Positions 15,487 to 23,553 of a stretch of 64,000 nucleotides of DNA are shown piece after piece. The translations under genes and the position numbers were made by a program. The DNA is from Oscillospiraceae bacterium (GTDB taxonomy: Bacteria > Bacillota > Clostridia > Oscillospirales > Oscillospiraceae). The stretch lies in the NCBI GenBank assembly GCA_017535635.1, contig JAFXTU010000016.1, positions 26,091 through 90,090 on the forward strand, given 5' to 3'. The notes under the pieces are model-generated. The model saw only the letters and a list, made by a program, of their open reading frames with translations, searched no databases and was not told where the DNA came from. Numbering within the stretch: position 1 is the first letter of the stretch; each line of letters opens with the position of its first letter.

Positions 15487-17265
15487 TTATCCCAGGTCGC
15501 AGAGTCTGCCGAATTCCTCGATCTCCCTGGCCAGAGCCTCCAGGCCGGAGCGCCAGAAGTCCTTGTCCGTCAGGTCGATGCCCACTGCGGCCCCCGCGTC
15601 CTCCACGCTCATGACGGCGGTGGCCTTCAGGAAGCGCTTGTAGCGGGGCACGAAGTCCGCCCCCTCCCGCTCGTAGCAGGCGTAAAAGCCCCGGGCCAGC
15701 AGACCGCCGAAGGCGTAGGGCCAGTTGTAGAAGCTGAGGCCGCCGCTGTAATAGTGGCTTTTGCAGACCCACATGTAGGGGTGGGGTTCCGCGTAATCCA
15801 GGCCGTCCCCGTAGCCCTCCTTCTGGGCCTCCAGCATCATCTCGCAGAGCTGGGGCGCCATGAGGAAGCTCTCGTCCCGGCTCTCGAAAACGCCGGACTC
15901 GAAGCAGAAGCGGGAGTAGATGTCGCAGATGATCTGGGTGTCCCCGGTGAGCTGCTCGTCCATCAGGGCCCGGCGCTTTTTGGGATCGGATTCCCGGCGG
16001 ATCGCGTCGTTCATCACCAAAACCTCGTTGAAATTGGAGGCCGTCTCCGCCACGGGCATGGAGTAATCCCGGTTCAGGGGCCGGTTGTCGTAGAGGTTCA
16101 GGTTGTGGAAGGCGTGGCCCAGCTCATGGGCCAGGGTCACCACGTCGCTGAAGCTCCCGGAGAAGTTCGTCAGGATGCGGCTGGCCCGGATGGAGAAAGC
16201 CTCCGCGCAGAAGGCGCCCCCCACTTTTCCCTCCCGGGGCTCGAAGTCGATCCAGCCCTCCTCAAAGGCGGTGCGGACCATCTCGGTGAGCTCGCCGTCA
16301 AAGGAAGAGAAGCGGTCGATCAGATAGTTCTTCGCGTCCTGGCGGCTGAACTTCTCCTCCGAAGAGCCCAGAGGGGCGAAGAGGTCGTACCAGGGCAGTC
16401 CGCCCTCATGGCCCAGGAGCCGGGCTTTGTGGCGGAAATAGGGCTGGATCCGGGGCAGATATTCCCGGATGGCCTCCAGGAGGGCGTCCAGGGTCTCCTT
16501 TTTCATGCGGGACTGGTGCAGGGTCTCCGCCAGGGGGCTCTCAAAGCCCTTGAGGCGGCAGCGGTTCAGGACCTCCAGCTTGATGCTGTTCAGGGCGAAG
16601 GCTACCGCGTCCCGGATGCGGTCGTAGGCTCCGATCTCGGCGCGGAAGGCGTCCTGCCGCACCTGGGGGTCCGGGTCGTAAGCCAGGTTCCGCACCTCCG
16701 AGAGGGTGATGGTCCCGCCCCGGTACTCTACCGGCACGGTGCTGGTCAGGTAGCTCTGGAGGTTCCCCCAGGCGCCCGAGCCGGAGTTCTCGTAGAGGGA
16801 GATGATCTCCTCGCATTTGGCGTCCAGGAGATACTTCGCGTCCTCCCTGGTGCAGCGCAGGAGGTAGGCATATTCCGTCAGCAGCGGGTCGGCGGCGATG
16901 ACTTCCTCCAGGTCATCCAATCCGGCGACGTAGTTGTTCACCCTCGTCTGAGGCGCGGCCAGGAGGCTGGACTTGCCGCTGAGCCGGTCCATGAGGGAGC
17001 TGGCCTGGGGGTCCGTGGTACAGGCGGACTGGCGGAGGGAGACGTAGAGGCCCAGCTTGCCCAGAACCTCCGTCAGCTTCTCCTGGGTGTCCAGCAGGCT
17101 TTTCAGCACCTGCACCGGCTCTCCGCTGAGCTCCCGGCTCTGCCGGTCCATCAGCTCGATGAGCCGGTCCCCTTCCTTCCAGTCCGCGTCGAAGCGGGGG
17201 TCCTCATACCCCTCGTACAGCTCCGCCAGAGACCATTCCCCGTTTTTTACCTTTTCAATATCCAT
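15487..17265 (-). CDS. pepF: Oligoendopeptidase F (M3 metallopeptidase)
   Basis: A 592-residue cytoplasmic zinc peptidase that cleaves short peptides. The M3 active site HELGHAFH is present (about 377-384), with the third zinc ligand Glu in PVAETASNFNE about 25 residues later. The N-terminal PepF domain starts WSLAELYEGYEDPRFDADW and the C-terminal part has YNWPYAFGGLLARGFYA. Start 17265 follows CGGAGGATATT. A much longer open frame upstream is an artefact. Convergent with the carboxypeptidase-like gene. Confidence 0.95.
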   Translation of the reverse strand: MDIEKVKNGEWSLAELYEGYEDPRFDADWKEGDRLIELMDRQSRELSGEPVQVLKSLLDTQEKLTEVLGKLGLYVSLRQSACTTDPQASSLMDRLSGKSSLLAAPQTRVNNYVAGLDDLEEVIAADPLLTEYAYLLRCTREDAKYLLDAKCEEIISLYENSGSGAWGNLQSYLTSTVPVEYRGGTITLSEVRNLAYDPDPQVRQDAFRAEIGAYDRIRDAVAFALNSIKLEVLNRCRLKGFESPLAETLHQSRMKKETLDALLEAIREYLPRIQPYFRHKARLLGHEGGLPWYDLFAPLGSSEEKFSRQDAKNYLIDRFSSFDGELTEMVRTAFEEGWIDFEPREGKVGGAFCAEAFSIRASRILTNFSGSFSDVVTLAHELGHAFHNLNLYDNRPLNRDYSMPVAETASNFNEVLVMNDAIRRESDPKKRRALMDEQLTGDTQIICDIYSRFCFESGVFESRDESFLMAPQLCEMMLEAQKEGYGDGLDYAEPHPYMWVCKSHYYSGGLSFYNWPYAFGGLLARGFYACYEREGADFVPRYKRFLKATAVMSVEDAGAAVGIDLTDKDFWRSGLEALAREIEEFGRLCDLG

Positions 17266-17295
17266 AATATCCTCCGTATGCAAAGCGTTATTTTC

Positions 17296-17324
17296 ATGAT
17301 ATCCAGCCCGGGGCGGAAAGTCAA
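17296..17324 (-). promoter_or_regulatory. Promoter of pepF
   Basis: Minus strand: TTGACT (17319-17324), 17-bp spacer, TATCAT (17296-17301), about 35 bp ahead of the ATG. Confidence 0.7.
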
Positions 17325-17362
17325 GGGCGGGAGAAAAGTCCCGCGCCGCCGCTTCGCGGCAT

Positions 17363-17391
17363 TTGACAGGCCGGGGAAAACCCGATATGAT
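17363..17391 (+). promoter_or_regulatory. Promoter of the HAD-mobB pair
   Basis: TTGACA (17363-17368), 17-bp spacer, TATGAT (17386-17391). The ATG at 17437 follows with an AAAGGAGA site. Confidence 0.75.
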
Positions 17392-17436
17392 ACCGTCAGC
17401 CGCTTTGCACAGCCCCGCAGCGAAAGGAGAATCCCC

Positions 17437-18168
17437 ATGCCGGCGCCGAAAATGATCCTCTTTGACTTTGGCCACACCCTGCTCTACGAGCCCGTCTTCG
17501 ACCAGCCCGCCGGGTTCCGGGCGGTGCTGGAGCACTGCACGCATAATCCCCGCCTCGTCACGCCGGAGGAGCTTTCCGAGGGCTATACCCAGGCCCTGGA
17601 GCGGCTGGTGGAGGCCTCCCGGGCTTCCGAGTGCGACTTTCAGGACATGGCCGCCAAGCGCCTCCTGTACGAGTCCCGGGGCCTCCGCTTCTCCCTGGAC
17701 GACATGGCCCTGGAGCGCCTTTTCTGGGATGCGGCCAGCACGGCCTTCCCCATGCCCGGCATTGAGGAACTGCTGGCGGAGCTGGGCCGCCGGGGCATCC
17801 GCACCGGGGTCGTCAGCAACATGAACTTCCGGGGAGAGAACCTCACCCGGCGCATCCGCCGCTATTTGCCCCAGTCGGACTTTGAATTCGTCCTCTGCTC
17901 CTGCGAGTACGCTACGAAAAAGCCCCGGCGGGAGTTCTTTCAGCTGGCCCTCGCAAAAGCAGGGCTCCCGGCGGAGGAGGTCTTGTACTGCGGGGACAAT
18001 CCCCGCTGCGACGTGCTGGGAGCCCACGGCGCCGGGATCTTCCCGGTGTGGTACGAAAACGAGCGGGGATGCCCCTACCGCTCGGAGGACGACCGGGTGG
18101 AGGTGGGCTGCCCCTGTCTGCACATCCGGGAGTGGGAAGAGCTCACCCAGGCCCTGGACCTGCTGTGA
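17437..18168 (+). CDS. HAD-superfamily hydrolase
   Basis: A 243-residue cytoplasmic phosphatase-like protein. HAD motif I is MILFDFGHTLL (nucleophile Asp10; the second acidic position is replaced by Gly, seen in many HADs). Motif II is GVVSNMNF, the motif III Lys lies in YATKKPRREFF, and motif IV is YCGDNPRCDVLGAHGAG. A helical cap lies between motifs I and II. The substrate cannot be told from sequence. The next gene, mobB, is 42 bp downstream in the same direction and likely cotranscribed. Confidence 0.9.
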   Translation: MPAPKMILFDFGHTLLYEPVFDQPAGFRAVLEHCTHNPRLVTPEELSEGYTQALERLVEASRASECDFQDMAAKRLLYESRGLRFSLDDMALERLFWDAASTAFPMPGIEELLAELGRRGIRTGVVSNMNFRGENLTRRIRRYLPQSDFEFVLCSCEYATKKPRREFFQLALAKAGLPAEEVLYCGDNPRCDVLGAHGAGIFPVWYENERGCPYRSEDDRVEVGCPCLHIREWEELTQALDLL

Positions 18169-18210
18169 AAAGGGCTCCTATGGAATGATGAAACAGATCG
18201 GAGGCTAAGC

Positions 18211-18753
18211 ATGGAAGGGATTCCCGTTCTCGGCATCGCCGGCTGGTCCGGCAGCGGCAAGACCACGCTCCTGGAGGGCCTGCTGCCCCGGCTCCGGGCC
18301 AGGGGGCTTCGGATCTGTGTGGTGAAGCACGACGCCCACGGCCTCACCCTGGACCGGGAGGGGAAGGATTCCCACCGCTTCACCCGGGCGGGGGCGGAGG
18401 TGGTCGCCCTCTCCTCCCCCGGGCAGACGGCCCTCCTCATCCAGCGGGAGCTGAGCCTGGACGAAATCCTGAATGGCATTCAAGGGGTGGACCTCATTCT
18501 GCTGGAGGGCTTCAAGGGCTGTGAATACAGCCGGCTGGGCATCTGCCGGGCGGAGAACGGGAAGGGCTTTACCGATGAATTGGGGCGCTTTGCCGCCCTG
18601 GTAACCAACCTGCCGGTACAATCCGCGCCTGGGCCGGTGTTCGGTCTGAACGATTACGATGCTATCACGGAGTTCATCATCAACAACATGGACGGCTTTA
18701 CCCATTTCAGCGCCCAGGGAGGCGCCGGGAAGGCGGACAGGGAAGTATTCTGA
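18211..18753 (+). CDS. mobB: Molybdopterin-guanine dinucleotide biosynthesis protein B
   Basis: A 180-residue P-loop GTPase-like protein. The Walker A is GWSGSGKTTLLE (residues 11-22), followed by VVKHDAHGLTLDREGKDSHRF, the family's His/Asp-rich stretch, and DLILLEGFK. MobB assists attachment of GMP to molybdopterin. No molybdoenzyme or other moa/mob gene is seen in this window, so it is a stand-alone copy here. Preceded by CGGAGGCTAAGC. Confidence 0.93.
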   Translation: MEGIPVLGIAGWSGSGKTTLLEGLLPRLRARGLRICVVKHDAHGLTLDREGKDSHRFTRAGAEVVALSSPGQTALLIQRELSLDEILNGIQGVDLILLEGFKGCEYSRLGICRAENGKGFTDELGRFAALVTNLPVQSAPGPVFGLNDYDAITEFIINNMDGFTHFSAQGGAGKADREVF

Positions 18754-18824
18754 CGCGCTTCAGCCCTTTATTTCAGGAAACCGCTTGACAGAACGTCACT
18801 CTCGTGTTATTCTTATTTCAGAAT

Positions 18825-19133
18825 AATGCTTCGCCGTTTTTCGCTTGAAGCATTCCCCGCGGCTGTGGTGAGGGCCGCGGGGGCACTCCTCCTTTTCTTC
18901 CTGATTCGCAGTATGGCAAGAGCAGCAGCGGGTGGTGACCGCTGCTGCTCTGCTGTTCGGTGCAATTCTATCGGCATGCCTGCGATTCGCATGGGGAGAT
19001 TGTGAAGAGGGGACGGGAATCCCCTCTTCACGTTCAATCCTTGCAAAATCAGAATACATTATCTGATTTTGCCACTCAAGGGTCGGCACATGGCCGACCC
19101 TTGAGTGCAGCAGCGGGTGGTGACCGCTGCTGC
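18825..19133. repeat. Array of seven consecutive hairpins in a gene-free gap
   Basis: The 397-bp gap between mobB and the TPM gene holds seven inverted repeats in a row. They are 18825-18854 (8 bp), 18855-18882 (9 bp), 18920-18950 (12 bp), 19002-19031 (11 bp), 19043-19072 (11 bp), 19073-19107 (15 bp) and 19107-19133 (10 bp). The third and seventh belong to a 36-bp exact direct repeat (18922-18957 and 19107-19142). No coding region is convincing. The genes converge here, so bidirectional termination is likely, but seven hairpins exceed that need. They may be dispersed palindromic repeats or a processed RNA. Confidence 0.8.
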
Positions 19134-19150
19134 TCTGCTGTTTTCCGTTT

Positions 19151-20998
19151 TCAGAACCTTCGCCCGGAGCCGGAGTGGCTGCGGCCGGAGGAGCCGGAGT
19201 AGGAACGGGAATAGGAGGAACCGCCGCCCCCGCCGCCGCTGGATTTGGACTGCACCGGGCTGTACTTCCTGGAGGTGGTGGTATGGGTATACCGGTCCTC
19301 CAGCTTCCGGACGCTCAGCGTATCCGGGACCATGTAGGCCTCCGCCGTCTTCTTTTCCGCCGGAGCCGCCATCTTTTTTCTGGCGATCCCCAGGGCGATG
19401 CCGCCTACGATGGATCCCCCCAGGAGACCGATGACCGCAGCGCCGATCCAATAGCCCTTCGATTGAGGGACCCGGCCCGTCTTCGCCAGGTGCTCCACGT
19501 CCTTCAGCCAGGTACGGATGGCCTGATAGGGCTTGTCGCCCTCCAGCGTGCCTGTGCATTTCTCCGTGAGCCGGTCCAGGTTCACTTCCGTGAGCTTTTC
19601 CTGAATGGCGCCCTGGGCGGTCACGCGGCAGGTCCCGTAATAGCCGGGCATCTGGAACACGGAGAGAAGGATCCCGTTGAAGGAGTCTCCGTAGCCCAGG
19701 CCCTTCACCGCGTAGTACATATCGGAGTATTCCTGCCGGGTAATGCCCGACCGCTCATCGGAAACGTGGACCGCCACGTCCATGCCGTACTTCTCCGCGA
19801 TGGCCGCCGCCTGGGCCGTCAGCGCCGAGACCTGGTCCGGGGTGAGGAGCCCCGCGTCGTCCACCACCCGGGGGGAGGAGGTATCGTGGAAGCGCTCCAC
19901 CGTCTCGCCGGGTTCGGGATACCACTCCGGCACGAAGGGGTAGCCCTTCACATAGAGGGTGCGGACGTTCTCGATCCAGTCCTCCACGCCCTCGGTGTAG
20001 GCCGCGGAGGCCATGTACTCATAGAGCACGTCGTCCAGGGCGTTGGCCGCCCCCTCCGTATAGAGGTCCCTTGTCACAGGGCCGGTGCAGCAGGTCCAGA
20101 AGCCCCGGTCCGCCGGGTCCATGCAGATGAAGAGGCAGATCCCCTCGTAGTCCGGACCGATGCCGTAGCCGTTGAAGTCGTAGAAATCCGCCGCATAGAC
20201 CGCGTGGCTCAGGCCGTAGGCGGACACATCGGTAAAAATCACGATGTCCTTGCCCAGCTCCCGGCGAAGCTCACTGAGCCTCTCTTCCATCCGCGCCTCC
20301 GCCGAGGCGGAGAAGAGGTCCGCGTCGTCCACCACCCGGGGAGCGGTCTCATCATGGTAGAACGGGAAATTCTGCGTGTCCACGGGATACCAATCGGGCT
20401 TTCCCGCCGCGCCCCGGGCCACGCCGCCTCCCTGCTTTGCGGGAGAAGAGGTCTCTTCGCCTTCCCCCGTGCCTGGGACGGCAGTGGTCTGGCCGTTTTG
20501 CTGCGCATCCTCCAGGAGGCTGTCCAGGTAGCTGCAGACGCTGTAGAGCACGCCCCAGAGTCCGTATTCTTCCTCATAATCGGGAGCGCTCTCTTCAATC
20601 AAGCGGAGATCGCCGGCGGAGAGTCGCCGGGAGGCGTTTCCGTAGCAATAGATCTCCATGGTCTTTGTATCGGACAGGTACACGGCCATAAAACCGTCCC
20701 GCCCGCTTCCGTAGCCGAAGCCGCAGTCCTCATAGAAGTAGTCCGCCAGTTCCTCCGGAGTATCCCCGTCCAGGTCCTCCTCCGTGGCCACCAGGAGGGC
20801 CAGGTCCACGCTCCAGGCGCGCATCAGAGCGATGCAGTCCTCGTCCAGGCTGTCCCGCTCCTCATCGCTGAGCGCATCGGTCATATCAATGACCCGGTAA
20901 TAATCCTCGCTCCAGGCATCCTCCGCGCAGACAGAGAGACCGCCCAGGAGCAGACACAGGACCACGAGAAGGGCGAAAAGACGAATCGTTTTCTTCAT
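19151..20998 (-). CDS. Secreted/membrane protein with three TPM-like domains
   Basis: A 615-residue protein: signal peptide (1-24), then three TPM-type (TLP18.3/Psb32/MOLO) domains. The units begin near YRVIDMTDALSDEERDSL, RVVDDADLFSASAEARMEERL and RVVDDAGLLTPDQVSALTAQ. A TM helix (YWIGAAVIGLLGGSIVGGIALG, near residue 515) and a Gly/Ser/Arg-rich tail (SSGGGGGGSSYSRSYSGSSG) follow. Single TPM domains are usual; three in tandem is uncommon. The start at 20998 is preferred, as GGAGG lies 8 bp upstream. The GTG at 21007 overlaps the upstream stop. Coupled with the zinc-ribbon gene. Confidence 0.85.
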   Translation of the reverse strand: MKKTIRLFALLVVLCLLLGGLSVCAEDAWSEDYYRVIDMTDALSDEERDSLDEDCIALMRAWSVDLALLVATEEDLDGDTPEELADYFYEDCGFGYGSGRDGFMAVYLSDTKTMEIYCYGNASRRLSAGDLRLIEESAPDYEEEYGLWGVLYSVCSYLDSLLEDAQQNGQTTAVPGTGEGEETSSPAKQGGGVARGAAGKPDWYPVDTQNFPFYHDETAPRVVDDADLFSASAEARMEERLSELRRELGKDIVIFTDVSAYGLSHAVYAADFYDFNGYGIGPDYEGICLFICMDPADRGFWTCCTGPVTRDLYTEGAANALDDVLYEYMASAAYTEGVEDWIENVRTLYVKGYPFVPEWYPEPGETVERFHDTSSPRVVDDAGLLTPDQVSALTAQAAAIAEKYGMDVAVHVSDERSGITRQEYSDMYYAVKGLGYGDSFNGILLSVFQMPGYYGTCRVTAQGAIQEKLTEVNLDRLTEKCTGTLEGDKPYQAIRTWLKDVEHLAKTGRVPQSKGYWIGAAVIGLLGGSIVGGIALGIARKKMAAPAEKKTAEAYMVPDTLSVRKLEDRYTHTTTSRKYSPVQSKSSGGGGGGSSYSRSYSGSSGRSHSGSGRRF

Positions 20999-21003
20999 CC
21001 CCG

Positions 21004-22113
21004 TCACCTCCCCAGGAGATACCTGACCAGAGCGATCAGCAGTACCGCCAGCAGGATGATCCCCGCCCGGCGAAGGAAGTAGCCCCAGCTCACGCCCTTG
21101 TCGATGGGAAGCTTGCCCACCGCTTTGCCGGACTGGCCGTTCACGGCGAAGGCATACTCCTTGCCGCCGTGGCTGATCTGGAATAAGTAGACCGGGAACA
21201 GCATGTACTTTCCCCTCAGATCCGCGTGGAGCTCGCCGCCGGCCTGGGTGACGCTGCCGTAATCCCTGGCAGCCTGGGCGGTGAAGATGCTCCTGGCGGT
21301 GTTCATCATCCGGGTTTTCGCCTTCTCCGCCGTGTCGTCCCTGGTCTGATCGAAGCGGTCCGCCGTAAAGCCGGCCAGATAGCGCATATCAAAGGGCTTC
21401 ACCTGGGACATATCAAAGGGCTCCAGGGAATCCATCAGTGCGTCGTCCACCTTGCCGCTGGCGTCCACCGGGAGATCCCGGAACTCCAGGGCCACGTCCC
21501 GCCGGAGACGGTAGTGCTTGGTCTCCGTCACCAGGTAGTCCCCGGAGCGGTGGGTGGAGGAGTTGGAGGCGTTGAACAAAAGCTCGCCGCTGAGCTTTCC
21601 GCCGAAGACCCAGAAGGGCACGTAGACGCCCGTCACCTTGCCCACGCGGCTCTCGGAGAAGAAGCGCTTGGGCAGCAGGACCTTTCCCTTGTAGAACTTC
21701 TGGAGCGTCCCCGGAAGCTCATCGGAGCTGAGCTGGAAGGGGATCATCCCGTCAGGACGGAGCTTCCCGGATACCTTCTCGGTGAGGACAATGTTGTTCC
21801 CGCAGTAGGGGCAGGTCAGGGCCATCTGCTCCGCCGGGGCGATGACCTCCGCAGAGCAGGATACGCAGTTGTAGATGGGCAGGCCCTGGGCGTTCTCATC
21901 CACGGCCTGACCGCTGATGGAGGCAAAGTCAAAGTCCAGAGTCGCCTCTTCGACCGTCATTTCCTCCTCTTTGACCTCCTGCGCCTCCGGCTTTGGCGCC
22001 TCCGGGATATCCATGGTGGTGCCGCAGTAGTCGCAAACCAGCTTTCCCTGCTTCGGGTCAAAGCGCATGGGGGCCTCACAGGACGGGCATTTCTGTTCGA
22101 CCAGATGATCCAT
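21004..22113 (-). CDS. Zinc-ribbon membrane protein, TPM partner
   Basis: A 369-residue protein with two zinc ribbons (CPSCEAPMRF...CDYCGTTMD at 9-33 and CVSCSAEV...CPYCGNNIV around 83-108), a large middle domain (VYVPFWVFGGKLSGELLFNASN, YRLRRDVALEF) and a C-terminal TM helix (RRAGIILLAVLLIALVRYLL). Often annotated as a TFIIB-type zinc-ribbon protein. Its stop overlaps the TPM gene start region, and similar pairings occur widely. They may act together in membrane protein handling, but this is inferred only from context. Confidence 0.85.
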   Translation of the reverse strand: MDHLVEQKCPSCEAPMRFDPKQGKLVCDYCGTTMDIPEAPKPEAQEVKEEEMTVEEATLDFDFASISGQAVDENAQGLPIYNCVSCSAEVIAPAEQMALTCPYCGNNIVLTEKVSGKLRPDGMIPFQLSSDELPGTLQKFYKGKVLLPKRFFSESRVGKVTGVYVPFWVFGGKLSGELLFNASNSSTHRSGDYLVTETKHYRLRRDVALEFRDLPVDASGKVDDALMDSLEPFDMSQVKPFDMRYLAGFTADRFDQTRDDTAEKAKTRMMNTARSIFTAQAARDYGSVTQAGGELHADLRGKYMLFPVYLFQISHGGKEYAFAVNGQSGKAVGKLPIDKGVSWGYFLRRAGIILLAVLLIALVRYLLGR

Positions 22114-22166
22114 GGGCAGATCCGCCTCCTTTATCTCAGAAAAACAAAGGGTGTTGATTCCCGTTC

Positions 22167-22195
22167 AACCTAACATATTCTTCCCGCCCTGTCAA
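22167..22195 (-). promoter_or_regulatory. Promoter of the zinc-ribbon/TPM pair
   Basis: Minus strand: TTGACA (22190-22195), 17-bp spacer ending TGT, TAGGTT (22167-22172). Close to consensus with an extended -10. Confidence 0.72.
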
Positions 22196-22266
22196 GGCGG
22201 AGAAAACGGACTGCGCGGAGGGGATTCCAAGCCTCGCCCTCCGCCGCTCTCGTCCTCCGGAAAGCC

Positions 22267-22310
22267 TCAAAGCGGTCCGTTTCCCCGCCCGGGGAAACGG
22301 ACCGCTTTGA
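22267..22310 (-). terminator. Long hairpin after the pilus operon
   Basis: A perfect 20-bp stem (22267-22286 with 22291-22310) and 4-nt loop, 12 bp past the pilO-like stop. The T-run after it is weak (AGGCTTT), but position and stability suggest a terminator. Confidence 0.6.
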
Positions 22311-22322
22311 AATCTCATTCCA

Positions 22323-22913
22323 TTACGCGGCGGGCAGACCGGCGTCAGGCTCGCCGCCCACCATAGTCTCAAAGAACGTGGCTGTACAGTTTACGGAAAC
22401 CGCGCCGTCCACCCAGTCCTGATATCGGTTCGTGACCAGGCTGCATCGGAGATCGCCGATGAGACATCGGTATTCCACGCCCGTAAGCTCCTGAATGACG
22501 TTTTTCATGATCTCATAATCCGGAGCCGTAAACTGAAGCGTGAAGTTCCTTCGGATCTGGTCTCCGGAGCGCGTCAGTCCGGTGAAGGAAATGAAATACT
22601 GGGTGGTGCTGCTCAGGATATCGTTGAGAAGCCGAAGCTCCTCCTTGCTGCTGTTATAGCTGGGCATATAGCTGTTGAGCCCGTCGGCGGTGACATCGTC
22701 GATCTCGTCCCGCATACGCTGCAGGGTAGCGATCCTGGAACGGACGCCCGTCAGCTCCGTCTGGAGCTTTTCCTTTTCCGCCTCGGCGGCGGCCAGACTT
22801 GCCCGGACCGGCTTATCCACAAACTGGTAATAGGCAAAGCCCAGCAGAAACAGAAGCAGAATAAGCAGAATGACCTTTTCTCTGGTGGTAAAGTCCCGGC
22901 TGAGAACGCTCAT
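22323..22913 (-). CDS. pilO: PilO-like type IV pilus assembly protein
   Basis: A 196-residue bitopic protein. A short cytoplasmic start, TM helix (about 14-32, VILLILLLFLLGFAYYQF), coiled coil (about 37-70) and a C-terminal ferredoxin-like periplasmic-type domain, as in PilO, which pairs with PilN to link the inner-membrane platform. The ATG at 22913 overlaps the pilN stop (TGATG). The downstream gene order ends here with a long hairpin. Confidence 0.8.
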   Translation of the reverse strand: MSVLSRDFTTREKVILLILLLFLLGFAYYQFVDKPVRASLAAAEAEKEKLQTELTGVRSRIATLQRMRDEIDDVTADGLNSYMPSYNSSKEELRLLNDILSSTTQYFISFTGLTRSGDQIRRNFTLQFTAPDYEIMKNVIQELTGVEYRCLIGDLRCSLVTNRYQDWVDGAVSVNCTATFFETMVGGEPDAGLPAA

Positions 22914-23539
22914 CAATAACCCTCCCTTGCGACCAGGTAGACGGAGATCTGTGCGGTGACGGTGGAATCCTCGTCCAGGAAATCATAATACTTGTCGTCG
23001 GTGGAGGCGGTCCTCACCGTGCAGAAATCCACCAGTTCCTCCTCGTTCAGCGCCTGGACCAGAAGGTTGATCTCCTGCAGAGTCTGGCCGGTGATGCTGA
23101 GGGAGAGCTGATTGCCCGTAAGGGACCAGGTTCCCGAAGTCGTGGTGGGAAGGATGACCCGCTGGATCAGTTCTACGACCTTGCCCCGGTCCACCCGGGA
23201 AAGCTCCTCCCTGCTCATCCCGGAGACCGTATAGTGGGCGTATTCCTCCGCCAGCTCACCATAGCCCTCCAGGGTCCGGTAAGCGTCGTTCAGCTCGGCA
23301 CGGAGGAGGCTCACTTCCCGCTCCGCATCGGAAACGGCAATCAGGCGATCCACCACGCCGAATTTGCTGAGCGCGGCGGCGGCAAGCAGAATGAGGATGA
23401 TGGCCGGAACGGCCACGCCCATCTGGATGCGCTTTTCCCCCACGCCGATCAGGTTGATGGAACGCTTAACGGGCAGTTTCCCCCGGGAGGCTTTTTTCTT
23501 CTTTTTTGCAGTTCCCGGATTCAGTACAGCGGCTGCCAA
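22913..23539 (-). CDS. pilN: PilN-like type IV pilus assembly protein
   Basis: A 208-residue bitopic protein: a basic N-terminus with KRSINLIG (the PilN motif that docks in PilM, usually INLLP), a TM helix (about 38-58), a coiled coil and a ferredoxin-like domain. The TTG start at 23539 has GGGGAG 7 bp upstream and no better start nearby. It sits between pilM and pilO in the canonical order. Confidence 0.82.
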   Translation of the reverse strand: MAAAVLNPGTAKKKKKASRGKLPVKRSINLIGVGEKRIQMGVAVPAIILILLAAAALSKFGVVDRLIAVSDAEREVSLLRAELNDAYRTLEGYGELAEEYAHYTVSGMSREELSRVDRGKVVELIQRVILPTTTSGTWSLTGNQLSLSITGQTLQEINLLVQALNEEELVDFCTVRTASTDDKYYDFLDEDSTVTAQISVYLVAREGY

Positions 23540-23553
23540 AACGATCTCCCCCC

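Noticed and set aside
15754..17436. Plus-strand extension of the HAD frame through pepF
   Set aside because: Antisense to a certain peptidase gene. The HAD promoter and ribosome site lie at 17363-17436.
18796..19089. 97-aa open frame in the hairpin array
   Set aside because: Its composition follows the inverted repeats, there is no ribosome site, and no domain is recognisable.
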